From NCBI GenBank assembly GCA_903888515.1, contig CAISTY010000173.1:1-42482 (forward strand): a stretch of 42,482 nt of DNA. Direction: 5' to 3'. The position numbers were made by a program, and so were the translations under genes. Numbering within the stretch: the first letter of the stretch is position 1; every line of letters begins with the position of its first letter. Shown piece by piece: positions 33,583 to 42,482 of this stretch. The notes under the pieces are model-generated. The model was not told the DNA's origin and made no database searches. It saw only the letters and a list, made by a program, of their open reading frames with translations. The DNA is from Akkermansiaceae bacterium. Lineage in GTDB: Bacteria; Verrucomicrobiota; Verrucomicrobiia; Verrucomicrobiales; Akkermansiaceae.

Positions 33583-36210
33583 ATGAACACCCAGACAGCC
33601 AGCACATGCCCGCAGCGGGTGTCGCACTCACTAATTCCAAGCCGGAACCGCATGACATCCGGTCTTGACCGTCGATCGGCCATCATCATGGCCGGCATCA
33701 CCCTGATGGCGTTTGCCGCGACCCCGGCAAAGGCGGCAACCTACAACTGGAACGGGCCCAATAACGCGTTATGGAGCGCAGGACCATGGGTTGACACGGT
33801 GCCGAGCACAGGCAACGTGGCGGTTTTCTCGGAACTTGGTGCACTAGGTGCCACGGTCAATCTGGGTGCCACCGACATCACGGTCGCCGGCTTGATGTTC
33901 AATACCAACGTGGCCGGCGGCAACACGATCGCCGCCATTACGGTTCCAGCCACGAAACTGATTCTGGAAGCCGGCGCCGCTGTCACTGTGGACGGCACCC
34001 ACACGATCAGCGCCCCGCTGCAACTCACGGCCGGAACGTCCACTTTCCCTGTCGCCGCAGCCGGAAAGTTGACCCTCAGCGGCGGGGTCACCACGTCGGG
34101 CGCCAATCCCTCGACCACCACAATCCAAAAGAACGGACTGGGCAAGCTGGACATCACCAGCGCGGCCTTCCCGGGCTACGTCGTTGGCGTATCAACAGTC
34201 CTTCGGCACGTTGAGCTCAATGCAGGGATGGTCGAAATCGGGCCGGGTGCCAATGTCAATATCACCAGGTGGCTGACGCAGACCGCGAATGGCTATGCCC
34301 GGCAAACCGGCGGTACGCTCAGCGTCGATGGATGGAACGATGGCGGCGAGCTCAACATCGGGTTGGCGGGTAATACTTTCGCCTCTTATGAGCTGAAGGC
34401 TGGAACCATCAATATGCAGCCTGGGTCGTGGATCCAGGTGGGCAACGGCAATCCTACCCGAGCTCTTTTGACGATCGGCGATGGCACCTCGACCCCCGCC
34501 ATCAATATTAGCAACGGTCTCTTGGAACTGGGTGATAACGGCAGCTATGGAACGGTCGTTCATCGCAGTGGCACAGTGTTTAATGACGGGGTTGGCGCCG
34601 ACGGTTTCTGGGGCCATCTCGACGTCGGGGTCGGCAACACCGGCATCTATAACCAGCTCGGCGGCACGGTGACTGATACGGACGGAGTGGCCCTCCAGCT
34701 TAACCCGAGTGCCACGGGCATCTACAATCTGAACGGCGGCCAGCTTATCACCAAACGGGTTGTGGGCAGCGGCTATTTCGGCAACGGGCCGACCGCGAAC
34801 GCCTTCTTGAACTTGAACGGCGGCACGCTGCAGGCGCTCGGGAACAGCGCTGACTTCCTGACGGCGCGTAACCCGCTTACCAACCCGATTGGCGTCACCA
34901 CCACGATGTACAATGGCGGCGGCACGATCGATACCGCCGGCTTCAACGTCACCATCAACAAGAGCATCCTCAGCCCTGCGGGCCAGGGCGTGGCCCCCAT
35001 CACCATTGCCCTCGGCGGTGTCGGCTATCGGTCGGCCCCGGTGCTGGAGGTCGTTCGGGATGCCGGCTTGCCTGACATCACCGGCACGAGCGCCACAGCG
35101 GTCGCCAATATGGTTGACGATGGCTCGGGCAACGGGACCTACAGCATCGGCTCGATCACCGTCACCTGCCCCGGCCAGAACTACAACGGCACTCCCACCC
35201 TCAATTTCGTTGGCGGCGACCCGACGACTCCGGCCACCGTCAATCCACTGACCCTCGCCACCAACACCGGGGGCACATTGACGAAGCAGGGTGCTGGGAC
35301 CCTGACGCTATCCGGGACCAACACCTACGCCGGCGATACCGTGGTGCAAGCCGGCACGCTCTCGCTCAGCCCCACCGTCGCAGGCGGATACCTTGCGGAC
35401 GGCGCGGACGTGAAGCTTTACACCGGGGGCATTTTGGACCTCAACACCGGTGCCGCCACGGATACCGTCCGTTCGCTCTACATCGATGGTGTGCCCCAAG
35501 CCGCCGGTGAGTGGGGATCGGCCGCCTCGGGTGCCGCGAACCAGAGCGCTCTCTTCACCGGCCTCGGGAAGCTCAACGTCTCCACCCTCGGCAGTGTGTT
35601 GACCTACAGCATCAGCGGCACGGTAACGTTGAATGGCTCCGGCTTGTCCGGGGTGACGGTGTCTGACGGCACGCGCACGGCGACGACGGGCGGCAGCGGC
35701 AATTACACGATCACGGGCGTGCCCGACGCGGCCACCTACACGGTGACGCCGAGCTTGGGCGGTTACTCGTTCACGCCGGCGAGTGCGTCGGTGCCGGTGA
35801 TGGGAGTGAATGTGACGAACACGAATTACACAGCGGCGGTCGCTGTGAGCGGTTACGGCACTTGGGCGGCCGCGAACAGCATAAGCCTCATTCCCTCCGA
35901 AGATACCAACAATGACGGCGTAGCCAACGGCGTGGCTTACTTCATGAACAAGACCGGCCTCGCCACCAACCCGGACATCGACGGCACCGGTAAAGTGACC
36001 TGGCCCAATGGCGGCAATATCCCCAGTTCCGCCTACGGCACCCAGTTCGTCGTCCAAACCTCCAGTGACCTCCAGACGTGGACGGATGTTGTCGGCACTG
36101 GCCCCTCTGCAGATCCCAAGCTCAGCAACCAAAGCGACTCGGTCTCCTACACCCTAACCCTAACAGATCCAGGTCCCCGCTTCGTCCGCCTCAAGGTGAC
36201 CCCGAACTGA
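33583..36210 (+). CDS. Autotransporter-associated beta-strand repeat protein with SdrD/CarboxypepD-like domain
   Basis: 875 aa. The signal peptide ends AAATPAKA-ATYNW near residue 47 and has an RR pair (LDRRSAIIMAG), so Tat export is possible. The body is beta-helical, with one clear PF12951 repeat (LTKQGAGTLTLSGTNTYAGD, near 35290). A CarboxypepD-like or SdrD-like domain begins TYSISGTVTLNGSGLSGVTV (about 35605). The end is VVQTSSDLQTWTDV...PRFVRLKVTPN, the same C-terminal module as the giant protein upstream. ATG 33583 lacks a Shine-Dalgarno site; upstream in-frame codons run through the repeat cassette and are not likely to be used. Confidence 0.87.
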   Translation: MNTQTASTCPQRVSHSLIPSRNRMTSGLDRRSAIIMAGITLMAFAATPAKAATYNWNGPNNALWSAGPWVDTVPSTGNVAVFSELGALGATVNLGATDITVAGLMFNTNVAGGNTIAAITVPATKLILEAGAAVTVDGTHTISAPLQLTAGTSTFPVAAAGKLTLSGGVTTSGANPSTTTIQKNGLGKLDITSAAFPGYVVGVSTVLRHVELNAGMVEIGPGANVNITRWLTQTANGYARQTGGTLSVDGWNDGGELNIGLAGNTFASYELKAGTINMQPGSWIQVGNGNPTRALLTIGDGTSTPAINISNGLLELGDNGSYGTVVHRSGTVFNDGVGADGFWGHLDVGVGNTGIYNQLGGTVTDTDGVALQLNPSATGIYNLNGGQLITKRVVGSGYFGNGPTANAFLNLNGGTLQALGNSADFLTARNPLTNPIGVTTTMYNGGGTIDTAGFNVTINKSILSPAGQGVAPITIALGGVGYRSAPVLEVVRDAGLPDITGTSATAVANMVDDGSGNGTYSIGSITVTCPGQNYNGTPTLNFVGGDPTTPATVNPLTLATNTGGTLTKQGAGTLTLSGTNTYAGDTVVQAGTLSLSPTVAGGYLADGADVKLYTGGILDLNTGAATDTVRSLYIDGVPQAAGEWGSAASGAANQSALFTGLGKLNVSTLGSVLTYSISGTVTLNGSGLSGVTVSDGTRTATTGGSGNYTITGVPDAATYTVTPSLGGYSFTPASASVPVMGVNVTNTNYTAAVAVSGYGTWAAANSISLIPSEDTNNDGVANGVAYFMNKTGLATNPDIDGTGKVTWPNGGNIPSSAYGTQFVVQTSSDLQTWTDVVGTGPSADPKLSNQSDSVSYTLTLTDPGPRFVRLKVTPN

Positions 36211-36262
36211 CATGGACCCCCCGCTGACAGCGCGGAAGCTTCTTGAGCACAGATCTATTAAG

Positions 36263-36290
36263 ACCCATGGGATCTAACAGTCCCATGGGT
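36263..36290 (+). terminator. Hairpin after the second surface-protein gene
   Basis: Perfect 10-bp stem ACCCATGGGA/TCCCATGGGT around loop TCTAACAG, 52 bp after the stop codon. There is no strong T-run. It lies between convergent genes and could serve both strands. Confidence 0.65.
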
Positions 36291-36327
36291 TCATGCCTGC
36301 TCTCTGGGGTGCGGCTTTTCCTCCATG

Positions 36328-36888
36328 TCACCAACCGATGATTCGGCAGACGGCGACTTTGAGGGCTGTTTCGAGGACCGCTGCTTCGCCATGGGTCAGC
36401 GGAATGACCACCTTGCGGACGGATTTGTCCGCAGCTTCCTGACGTGACAGGCTCAGGAGGTAGGGAGCGCGTTCCGGATCCTCGCGGGGGGTGAGTTCGA
36501 AGGTGCTGTTAGCCTTCTCCGTTTGGTGGAAGAGCTTGGTCTGGGGCAGACGGCCTTGCATCGTGGCAAGCGCCTGTCCGATATCCGGGAGTCCCCATTT
36601 CATGGTGATTTTGTTTTCCCAGTCGAATTGTTTTTCACCCGATTGGTTGGCGGCATCGACAAAGACCGAGCCTTTGGCGTGATTGAGGCCGAAGCGCACC
36701 ACGCCGCCAGTGCCGCGGGAATTCGGCTTGTAAATGGCGTAGTCGGCGGAGCGTTCGGTGGTGGAATGTTCGACGGTCGAACGTTCGGTAGCCGGGCGTT
36801 CGGTAGCCGGGCGTTCGGTAGCCGGGCGTTCGGTGGCGGTGGCGGTGGCGGTGGTGGTGGTGGCTGGATCAACGAGTGTGTCTTTCAT
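36328..36888 (-). CDS. Whirly-like single-stranded nucleic-acid-binding protein
   Basis: 186 aa. Residues 10-48 are a low-complexity tail with repeated ERPAT. From 50 on, the order of motifs follows plant Whirly proteins: a YK-start strand (IYKPNSRGTGGVVRF), QFDWENKITM (88-97, compare Whirly QYDWSRK), DIGQ (102-105, compare EIGN), KLFHQ (118-122, compare EFFH), YLLSLS (143-148, compare FNLSV), IPLTHGEAAVL (162-172, compare IPITKAEFAVL) and a terminal IIGW (183-186, compare LIGW). Whirly and kinetoplastid MRP proteins bind single-stranded DNA or guide RNA as tetramers. The plant KGKAAL motif is not conserved. ATG 36888 is chosen as the Met closest to the tail. Confidence 0.75.
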   Translation of the reverse strand: MKDTLVDPATTTTATATATERPATERPATERPATERSTVEHSTTERSADYAIYKPNSRGTGGVVRFGLNHAKGSVFVDAANQSGEKQFDWENKITMKWGLPDIGQALATMQGRLPQTKLFHQTEKANSTFELTPREDPERAPYLLSLSRQEAADKSVRKVVIPLTHGEAAVLETALKVAVCRIIGW

Positions 36889-36972
36889 GATATGGATTGG
36901 TTGGATTCGTTGGCAATTTGCACTCTTTGGAATGCAACGCAAGAAAAAAGTGTTCTTTTGAACAATTATTTT

Positions 36973-37442
36973 TCAAAGCGTTTGCAGGCGTTGTTGGAAG
37001 CCCGTGCCAGCGTGGGTGCATGGTTCATGGTCCTCAACCCGCAGGTGGAAGGCCTGGCCTCGAACGGTGGTGGAAATGCCTTCCTGATCCAGCATGCTCT
37101 TGAAAAGCGGTTGTTTTGCGATTTGCTCAATCACCTTCCGGGCGGTGGCCAGAACCGCGTCACGGCCTGAGGTCATGGACAATTTGAGGATGGTCGCGAC
37201 AGCTTCCTCGATGGATTTGCCGGGTGACGGGGAAAGAGCAGCGACCGGAACCGGAGACGCCGGAGACGCAGGGACGGGTTTTGGTTTGGCGGGTTTCGGA
37301 ACCTTTGCCGGTTCCTCATCCTCATCCGACATCTCAATCCAGACGACTCCGCCACCCATTGGACATTGAAGTTGTAGCCTCCAAGCAGGTTCTCTATGTC
37401 ATAGAAAACCGCAGTGTTGAACGGCGCTTGGTCTGGTTTCAT
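36973..37442 (-). pseudogene. Internally deleted NYN-domain (LabA-like) gene; intact 119-aa C-terminal ORF
   Basis: ATG 37442 starts MKPDQAPFNTAVFYDIENLL, the N-terminus of a NYN (PIN-like) nuclease with its first catalytic Asp. After about 28 residues the similarity ends. A frame shifted by one base then encodes VVWIEMSDEDEEPAK, which looks like the segment following a NYN domain. It continues through a Pro/Ala-rich linker and an alpha-helical end (ARKVIEQIAKQPLFKSML...GFQQRL) that may be a degenerate LOTUS-like module. Roughly 120 codons appear to be missing. The 119-aa part (36973-37332, start MSDEDE) could still be made. It lies 84 bp upstream of the Whirly-like gene on the same strand. 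Confidence 0.55.
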
Positions 37443-37646
37443 GGCGGACTGATCATGATGACCTTGCTAGAATATGCCAGTCAGGAATGTCGGTTGCCTC
37501 AAATTCGGGCGTGCGATCAGAAGTATCCGGTCAGCCGGACCTGATCCGGCAAACAGCTGAGGTATTGAATGGTTTTTTCAACCTGGTCTGATCATTTTGC
37601 GAATTGCATCTTGGCCCGCCGCCATCCTGGAGTCAGGCTAGCCGCA

Positions 37647-39863
37647 GTGAACGTCCGGGTATTGATCGATGGTTCATCGGAACTGGTTTTCGACTACGCC
37701 GTGCCGGCGGGTCTGGACGTGCGTCCGGGTTGCCGGGTGCGGGTTCCCTTGCGGCGGAAATCCGCGACCGGTACGGTGCTCGCCATCGCCGCGGCGGAAC
37801 AGATGGATTTCGCTTTGCGCGAATTGGAATCCTTGATCGATCCGGAACCGCTGATCACTCCGGTGCTCTTGCGCACCGGTGAATGGATCGCGGATTATTA
37901 TGGCTGCGGCATTGAAACCGTGATCCGCTCGCTGCTCCCGGAATCCGTTAGATCCGAGGAAAATTCCGCCAAGACGCGCAGGATTGCCGTGCTCGATGTC
38001 CCACCCGATCCGGCGGTGCTGGAAAAACTTGTCAGGCGTGCTCCGCGCCAGCATGCCATTCTCTCGCTGATAGCCAACGCGCCCGGGATGCGTCTGCCGG
38101 TGGCGGATCTTGGGGAGGGTTCGGCGGCGGCGCTCAAGGGCATGGAGAAGGCCGGATTGCTGCGTCTGGACGCCGAGGACGTCCGCCGCGATCCCGAAGC
38201 GGATGGCGTCGAAGAGGTGCTGGAATCCCAGGCACTGGCCCTCAACCCTGACCAACAGCGGGCGCTGGATGCCATCCTCGCCAGCATGCAATCCCCGGCG
38301 CCCAAGCCGATTCTTTTGTTAGGGGTGACCGGGTCCGGCAAGACCGAAGTCTATCTGCAAGCGGCGCGGCACGTGCTGGATCTTGGCAAAACCGTGCTGG
38401 TTCTGGTACCGGAGATATCCCTCACCCCGCAGACTGTCAGGCGCTTCAAGGCGCGCTTCGCGGTGCAACGCGAGCAAGTGGCCGTGCTGCACTCGAATCT
38501 CTCCCAAGGCGAGCGATTTGACGAATGGCACCGCATCCGCAAGGGGGTGGCGCGCATTGTGATCGGTGCGCGTTCCGCAGTGTTCGCTCCCCTGCCCGAT
38601 CTCGGTCTGATGCTGGTGGATGAGGAGCATGAAAACACCTACAAACAGGAAAACGTGCCACGCTATCACGGCCGCGATGTGGCCGTGTTGCGCGCCGCCT
38701 TCGAGGGCTGCGCGATCGTGCTCGGATCCGCCACCCCGTCGCTGGAGTCATGGCATAACACCCAGACCGGCAAATACACATTGCTCAGGCTCGACCAACG
38801 CGTGGACGCTCAATCAATGCCGCTGGTACGCACCGTGGACATGCGGCTGGAAGCGGCCAAGCACAAGGGCGCTGTCGCAATTCTATCGGACAAACTGCGG
38901 ACCGCGCTGGAACAACGCCTGGAGAAGGGCGAACAATCGATCCTGTTCCTCAACCGCCGCGGCTTCGCGCGCTCGCTGCAATGCCCGCAATGCGGCCACG
39001 TCTGCCAGTGCCCGCATTGCTCGGTCGCGCTCACCTATCATCGCACCGACGAGCGCCTTATTTGCCATGTGTGCGGCCACCAGGCCATCGTGCCGCGCAA
39101 GTGTCCGGAGTGCAAGGATCCCGCCATCATCCTGCAGGGTTATGGCACGCAAAAAGTCGAGGAACTGTTAGCCAGGGTGCTGCCACAGGCGAAGATCGCC
39201 CGCATCGACGCCGATGCCATGCGCCGCAAACACATGCTGCGCGACACCCTCAACGCCTTCAAAGCCCACAAGATCGACATTCTGATAGGCACCCAGATGA
39301 TCGCCAAGGGATTGCATTTCCCCAACGTCACGCTGGTAGGCATCCTCAATGCCGACCTCAGTCTGCACGTGCCGGATTTCCGCGCCGGCGAGCGCACGTT
39401 CCAGCTCATCACCCAGGTCGCCGGCCGCGCCGGCCGCGGCGACGTCGAGGGCGAGGTGATCGTCCAGACGTTCACGCCCCATTCGCCGTCCATCCAGTAT
39501 GCCCGCAAACACGATTACGACGGGTTTGCCGAACAGGAAATGGAATTCCGCCGCCTGTTTTGTTTTCCTCCGTATGCCCACTGCGCGGTTCTAACATCGC
39601 GCTCCAATCATGAACGCCGCGCCGAGTTCACCCTGCAAACACTGCATTTGCGGCTGCTGGAAGATCTCCCGCCGGGCATCATGTTAGGAGAGGTGTTGCC
39701 TTCGCCGCTGGTGCGCGCCCACGGCCAGCACCGGTTCCAGATCATCCTGCGCTGCCACCGCGCCCGGCCACTAACCCGCCACGTCCAGGCGGTGCTCGCC
39801 CGCACCTCGCTGCCGGAGGACGTCACCGTCGTCTTTGACATGGACGCCCTGAGCTTTTCCTGA
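37647..39863 (+). CDS. priA: Primosomal replication-restart helicase PriA
   Basis: DNA helicase that reloads the replisome at abandoned forks. From GTG 37647 the product is 738 aa, close to the E. coli length. An in-frame start at 37569 would add 26 residues of no recognisable homology. The Walker A motif is GVTGSGKTEVY (about residues 226-236), Walker B is DEEH, and the helicase C-terminal part has GTQMIAKGLHFPNVTLVG and QVAGRAGRG. The zinc-binding region is intact, with paired cysteines in CPQCGHVCQCPHC and CHVCGHQ...CPEC. It is followed 47 bp later by a toxin-antitoxin pair. Confidence 0.96.
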   Translation: MNVRVLIDGSSELVFDYAVPAGLDVRPGCRVRVPLRRKSATGTVLAIAAAEQMDFALRELESLIDPEPLITPVLLRTGEWIADYYGCGIETVIRSLLPESVRSEENSAKTRRIAVLDVPPDPAVLEKLVRRAPRQHAILSLIANAPGMRLPVADLGEGSAAALKGMEKAGLLRLDAEDVRRDPEADGVEEVLESQALALNPDQQRALDAILASMQSPAPKPILLLGVTGSGKTEVYLQAARHVLDLGKTVLVLVPEISLTPQTVRRFKARFAVQREQVAVLHSNLSQGERFDEWHRIRKGVARIVIGARSAVFAPLPDLGLMLVDEEHENTYKQENVPRYHGRDVAVLRAAFEGCAIVLGSATPSLESWHNTQTGKYTLLRLDQRVDAQSMPLVRTVDMRLEAAKHKGAVAILSDKLRTALEQRLEKGEQSILFLNRRGFARSLQCPQCGHVCQCPHCSVALTYHRTDERLICHVCGHQAIVPRKCPECKDPAIILQGYGTQKVEELLARVLPQAKIARIDADAMRRKHMLRDTLNAFKAHKIDILIGTQMIAKGLHFPNVTLVGILNADLSLHVPDFRAGERTFQLITQVAGRAGRGDVEGEVIVQTFTPHSPSIQYARKHDYDGFAEQEMEFRRLFCFPPYAHCAVLTSRSNHERRAEFTLQTLHLRLLEDLPPGIMLGEVLPSPLVRAHGQHRFQIILRCHRARPLTRHVQAVLARTSLPEDVTVVFDMDALSFS

Positions 39864-39910
39864 CAATCGGCATTGCTTTGCCTGCAAAGCTCGCCTACAC
39901 TGCCTACGTT

Positions 39911-40159
39911 ATGAGCATGCAATACACACTTCGCGCCGTTCCATCCGCCATTGACCGCGCGTTGCGCCGCCGGGCCAAGCAGGAAGCCAAGAGTCTGAAT
40001 GCCGTGGCTGTCGAAGCCCTCGCACGGGGTCTCGAACTCGATGCCAAGCCCGTCGCACACACCGAGCTCGATGAACTGATCGGCTCATGGCAGGATGATC
40101 CGGCGTTTGATCGCGCGGTGGCGGACTTCGAGCGCGTGGATGAGGAGGTCTGGAAATGA
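39911..40159 (+). CDS. vapB: VapB-type antitoxin (ribbon-helix-helix)
   Basis: 82 aa. The N-terminal half YTLRAVPSAIDRALRRRA followed by KSLNAVAVEALARGL is the pattern of an Arc/CopG-like ribbon-helix-helix DNA-binding domain (one strand and two helices). The C-terminal half is acidic and would wrap the toxin. Such antitoxins usually repress their own operon. The stop overlaps the next ATG by 4 bp. ATG 39911 is preferred over an upstream in-frame start at 39878. Confidence 0.85.
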   Translation: MSMQYTLRAVPSAIDRALRRRAKQEAKSLNAVAVEALARGLELDAKPVAHTELDELIGSWQDDPAFDRAVADFERVDEEVWK

Positions 40160-40539
40160 ACGTGGCTCTGGATACCAACGCATACAGCGACTTCATGCGC
40201 GGCGATGCCGCGCGCGTCCAAATCCTCCGCTTTGCACGCCGCATCCACATGCCGCTCATTGTGTTAGGTGAGATCCGCGCTGGCTTTGCGGCGGGGAATC
40301 AGGAGTCCGCCAACGCCGCGAATCTGCAGCGCTTCCTCAACAGCCCGCGCGTTTCCATGCTCCTGCCTGACGAGCAAACCACGCGTTACTACGCGCAACT
40401 TTACCTCCAACTCCGCAACAAAGGCGTTGCCATTCCGTCTAACGACCTCTGGATCGCCGCCCTTGTCATCCAGCACAACCTTGTGCTCTGTACCTCGGAC
40501 AGCCACTTCCAGCATTTTCCCCAGATGCTGCGGTGCTGA
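40156..40539 (+). CDS. vapC: VapC-type PIN-domain ribonuclease toxin
   Basis: 127 aa PIN nuclease. The acidic metal-binding residues are D6 (ALDTNAY), E39 (LGEIRAG), D97 (SNDLWIAA) and D115 (CTSDSHF), so the active site is complete. It should cleave tRNA or other RNA when not held by its antitoxin. The 4-bp overlap with vapB is the classic vapBC arrangement. The downstream gene converges after 11 bp. Confidence 0.92.
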   Translation: MNVALDTNAYSDFMRGDAARVQILRFARRIHMPLIVLGEIRAGFAAGNQESANAANLQRFLNSPRVSMLLPDEQTTRYYAQLYLQLRNKGVAIPSNDLWIAALVIQHNLVLCTSDSHFQHFPQMLRC

Positions 40540-40550
40540 GAGGTGACGGG

Positions 40551-41024
40551 TCAGCGCATCACATGTTCCAGCAGCAGGCTCTGGATGGCACAGTAAAACT
40601 GGGAGCGCAGGAAGGCGGAGCGGCGGGCGGGCGGGAGAGCGGCGGGATCGATGGCTTCGCCGGGGCCGAAATGGAAGCGCTCTTCCAGCGCGAGGCGCGC
40701 CTGGTTGAGTGTGCTGTACCACTGGAAGGCGTCATCGCGGGTGATCCATAACGGGCCGGGGCCGCCGCCGGCTTCGACACGGGCCGCTGCGATCAAAGAC
40801 GCGACATATAACAGATCCACGGAGAATCCCTCTGCGAGGTCGGGGACGATGAATTCCCGCCAGTCCGGCGCGACGGCTGGATCCTTGATGAGGTTGCCTA
40901 ACCGATTGGCGAGACTCTCCTCACACGAGACGGCGTCGTGAGTGATGCCCTTGATGAGCTGCCAATCGCCGGCGTCCTCGACCTCGATACGCAGCCCGCC
41001 TTCCAGTGTGGGCATGATTTTCAT
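40551..41024 (-). CDS. DUF2017-family protein
   Basis: 157 aa, soluble, mostly alpha-helical. The sequence GGLRIEVEDAGDWQLIKGI at the start and ITRDDAFQWYSTLNQARLAL near the end fit DUF2017, a family commonly encoded next to clpS in Actinobacteria and Verrucomicrobia. Its ATG overlaps the clpS stop by 4 bp. A role linked to N-degron delivery or ClpS control is suggested only by this neighbourhood. Confidence 0.75.
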   Translation of the reverse strand: MKIMPTLEGGLRIEVEDAGDWQLIKGITHDAVSCEESLANRLGNLIKDPAVAPDWREFIVPDLAEGFSVDLLYVASLIAAARVEAGGGPGPLWITRDDAFQWYSTLNQARLALEERFHFGPGEAIDPAALPPARRSAFLRSQFYCAIQSLLLEHVMR

Positions 41025-41302
41025 GCGGATTTTTCGAGGGAGGTTTTCAATTGGTGCGCTTGGAGTTGTTGGACATAGAACTCGGCTTTCTCGCGTTGGC
41101 CGGTCCATACGATAGAGCGGCCTGACCGGTGGACCTGCAGCATGAGAATGGAAGCTTTTTTTTCATCATAACCGAAGATTTTCATCAGCACCCAAGTCAC
41201 ATATCCCATGAGATTCACGGGATCGTCGTGGACCACGACATTCCACGGCACATCGAGCGCAGCGGCGGTGCGGGTCCGGGTGAGGGTGTCGGAATCAGCC
41301 AT
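41021..41302 (-). CDS. clpS: ClpS adaptor
   Basis: Adaptor that delivers N-end-rule substrates to ClpA/ClpC-ClpP. 93 aa. The core is PWNVVVHDDPVNLMGYVTWV (residues 19-38), with the substrate-pocket region D26-D27-P28-N30. HRSGRSIVWTG and a final helix of REKAEFYVQQLQ follow. The family His in the M-x-V-H-x-x-G pattern is present (LMLQVHRSG). It sits 4 bp after the ispG stop and overlaps DUF2017 by 4 bp, so the three form one operon. Confidence 0.94.
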   Translation of the reverse strand: MADSDTLTRTRTAAALDVPWNVVVHDDPVNLMGYVTWVLMKIFGYDEKKASILMLQVHRSGRSIVWTGQREKAEFYVQQLQAHQLKTSLEKSA

Positions 41303-41306
41303 GGAA

Positions 41307-42482
<1,176 letters not shown>

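Overview
The window is about 42.5 kb of GC-rich chromosome, most likely from a Verrucomicrobiota bacterium (Verrucomicrobiae, Luteolibacter/Haloferula-like). This placement is an inference. It rests on two large proteins with autotransporter-associated beta-strand repeats, a plant/Chlamydia-type IspG, a ClpS-DUF2017 pair, an HZS-alpha/HEAT/CxxCH exported protein, and genes that mostly lack Shine-Dalgarno sites. Nothing looks like a plasmid or prophage. The window is ordinary housekeeping DNA interleaved with an unusually rich set of short repeats.

Layout. 1-4.8 kb: heptamer array, obg (-), lysC (+), menC-menE (+). 4.9-6.2 kb: a REP-associated tyrosine transposase (RAYT) beside a 10-bp tandem array. 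6.2-9.0 kb: a four-gene minus-strand lipid operon (EamA/SMR-like protein, CDP-alcohol phosphotransferase, CdsA-like, PlsC-like), every junction overlapping by 4 bp. 9.2-11.7 kb: APC permease plus an exported protein of unknown function. 11.7-12.7 kb: a repeat graveyard holding a dispersed repeat, a REPIN-like element, the frameshifted tail of a DNA methyltransferase and a drifting heptamer array. 12.7-20.3 kb: rseP, an enoyl reductase, tRNA-Val(TAC), a HAD phosphatase and a 1320-aa HZS-alpha-like protein. 20.4-25 kb: a candidate structured RNA, an exported lysozyme-like protein, rpoZ, smpB, a small lipoprotein and a beta-propeller glycosidase-like protein.

25-36.2 kb: two beta-strand-repeat surface proteins (2411 and 875 aa), each preceded by a copy of the same ~215-bp cassette of hairpins that ends in an identical 36-bp leader. 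36.3-37.4 kb (-): a protein I read as a bacterial Whirly-fold single-stranded-nucleic-acid-binding protein, preceded by the remains of a NYN-domain gene. 37.6-40.5 kb: priA and a VapBC pair. 40.5-42.5 kb (-): ispG-clpS-DUF2017. The ispG frame stays open, without a stop, through a 42-bp palindromic tandem array to the window edge.

Main points for follow-up: (1) a family of small hairpins with a near-constant five-base loop and compensating arms, found at four loci and apparently inside the ispG reading frame; (2) the bacterial Whirly-like protein; (3) the duplicated leader cassette of the two surface-protein genes; (4) a RAYT and a REPIN-like element in the same neighbourhood; (5) a candidate ~130-nt RNA at 20.4-20.54 kb.
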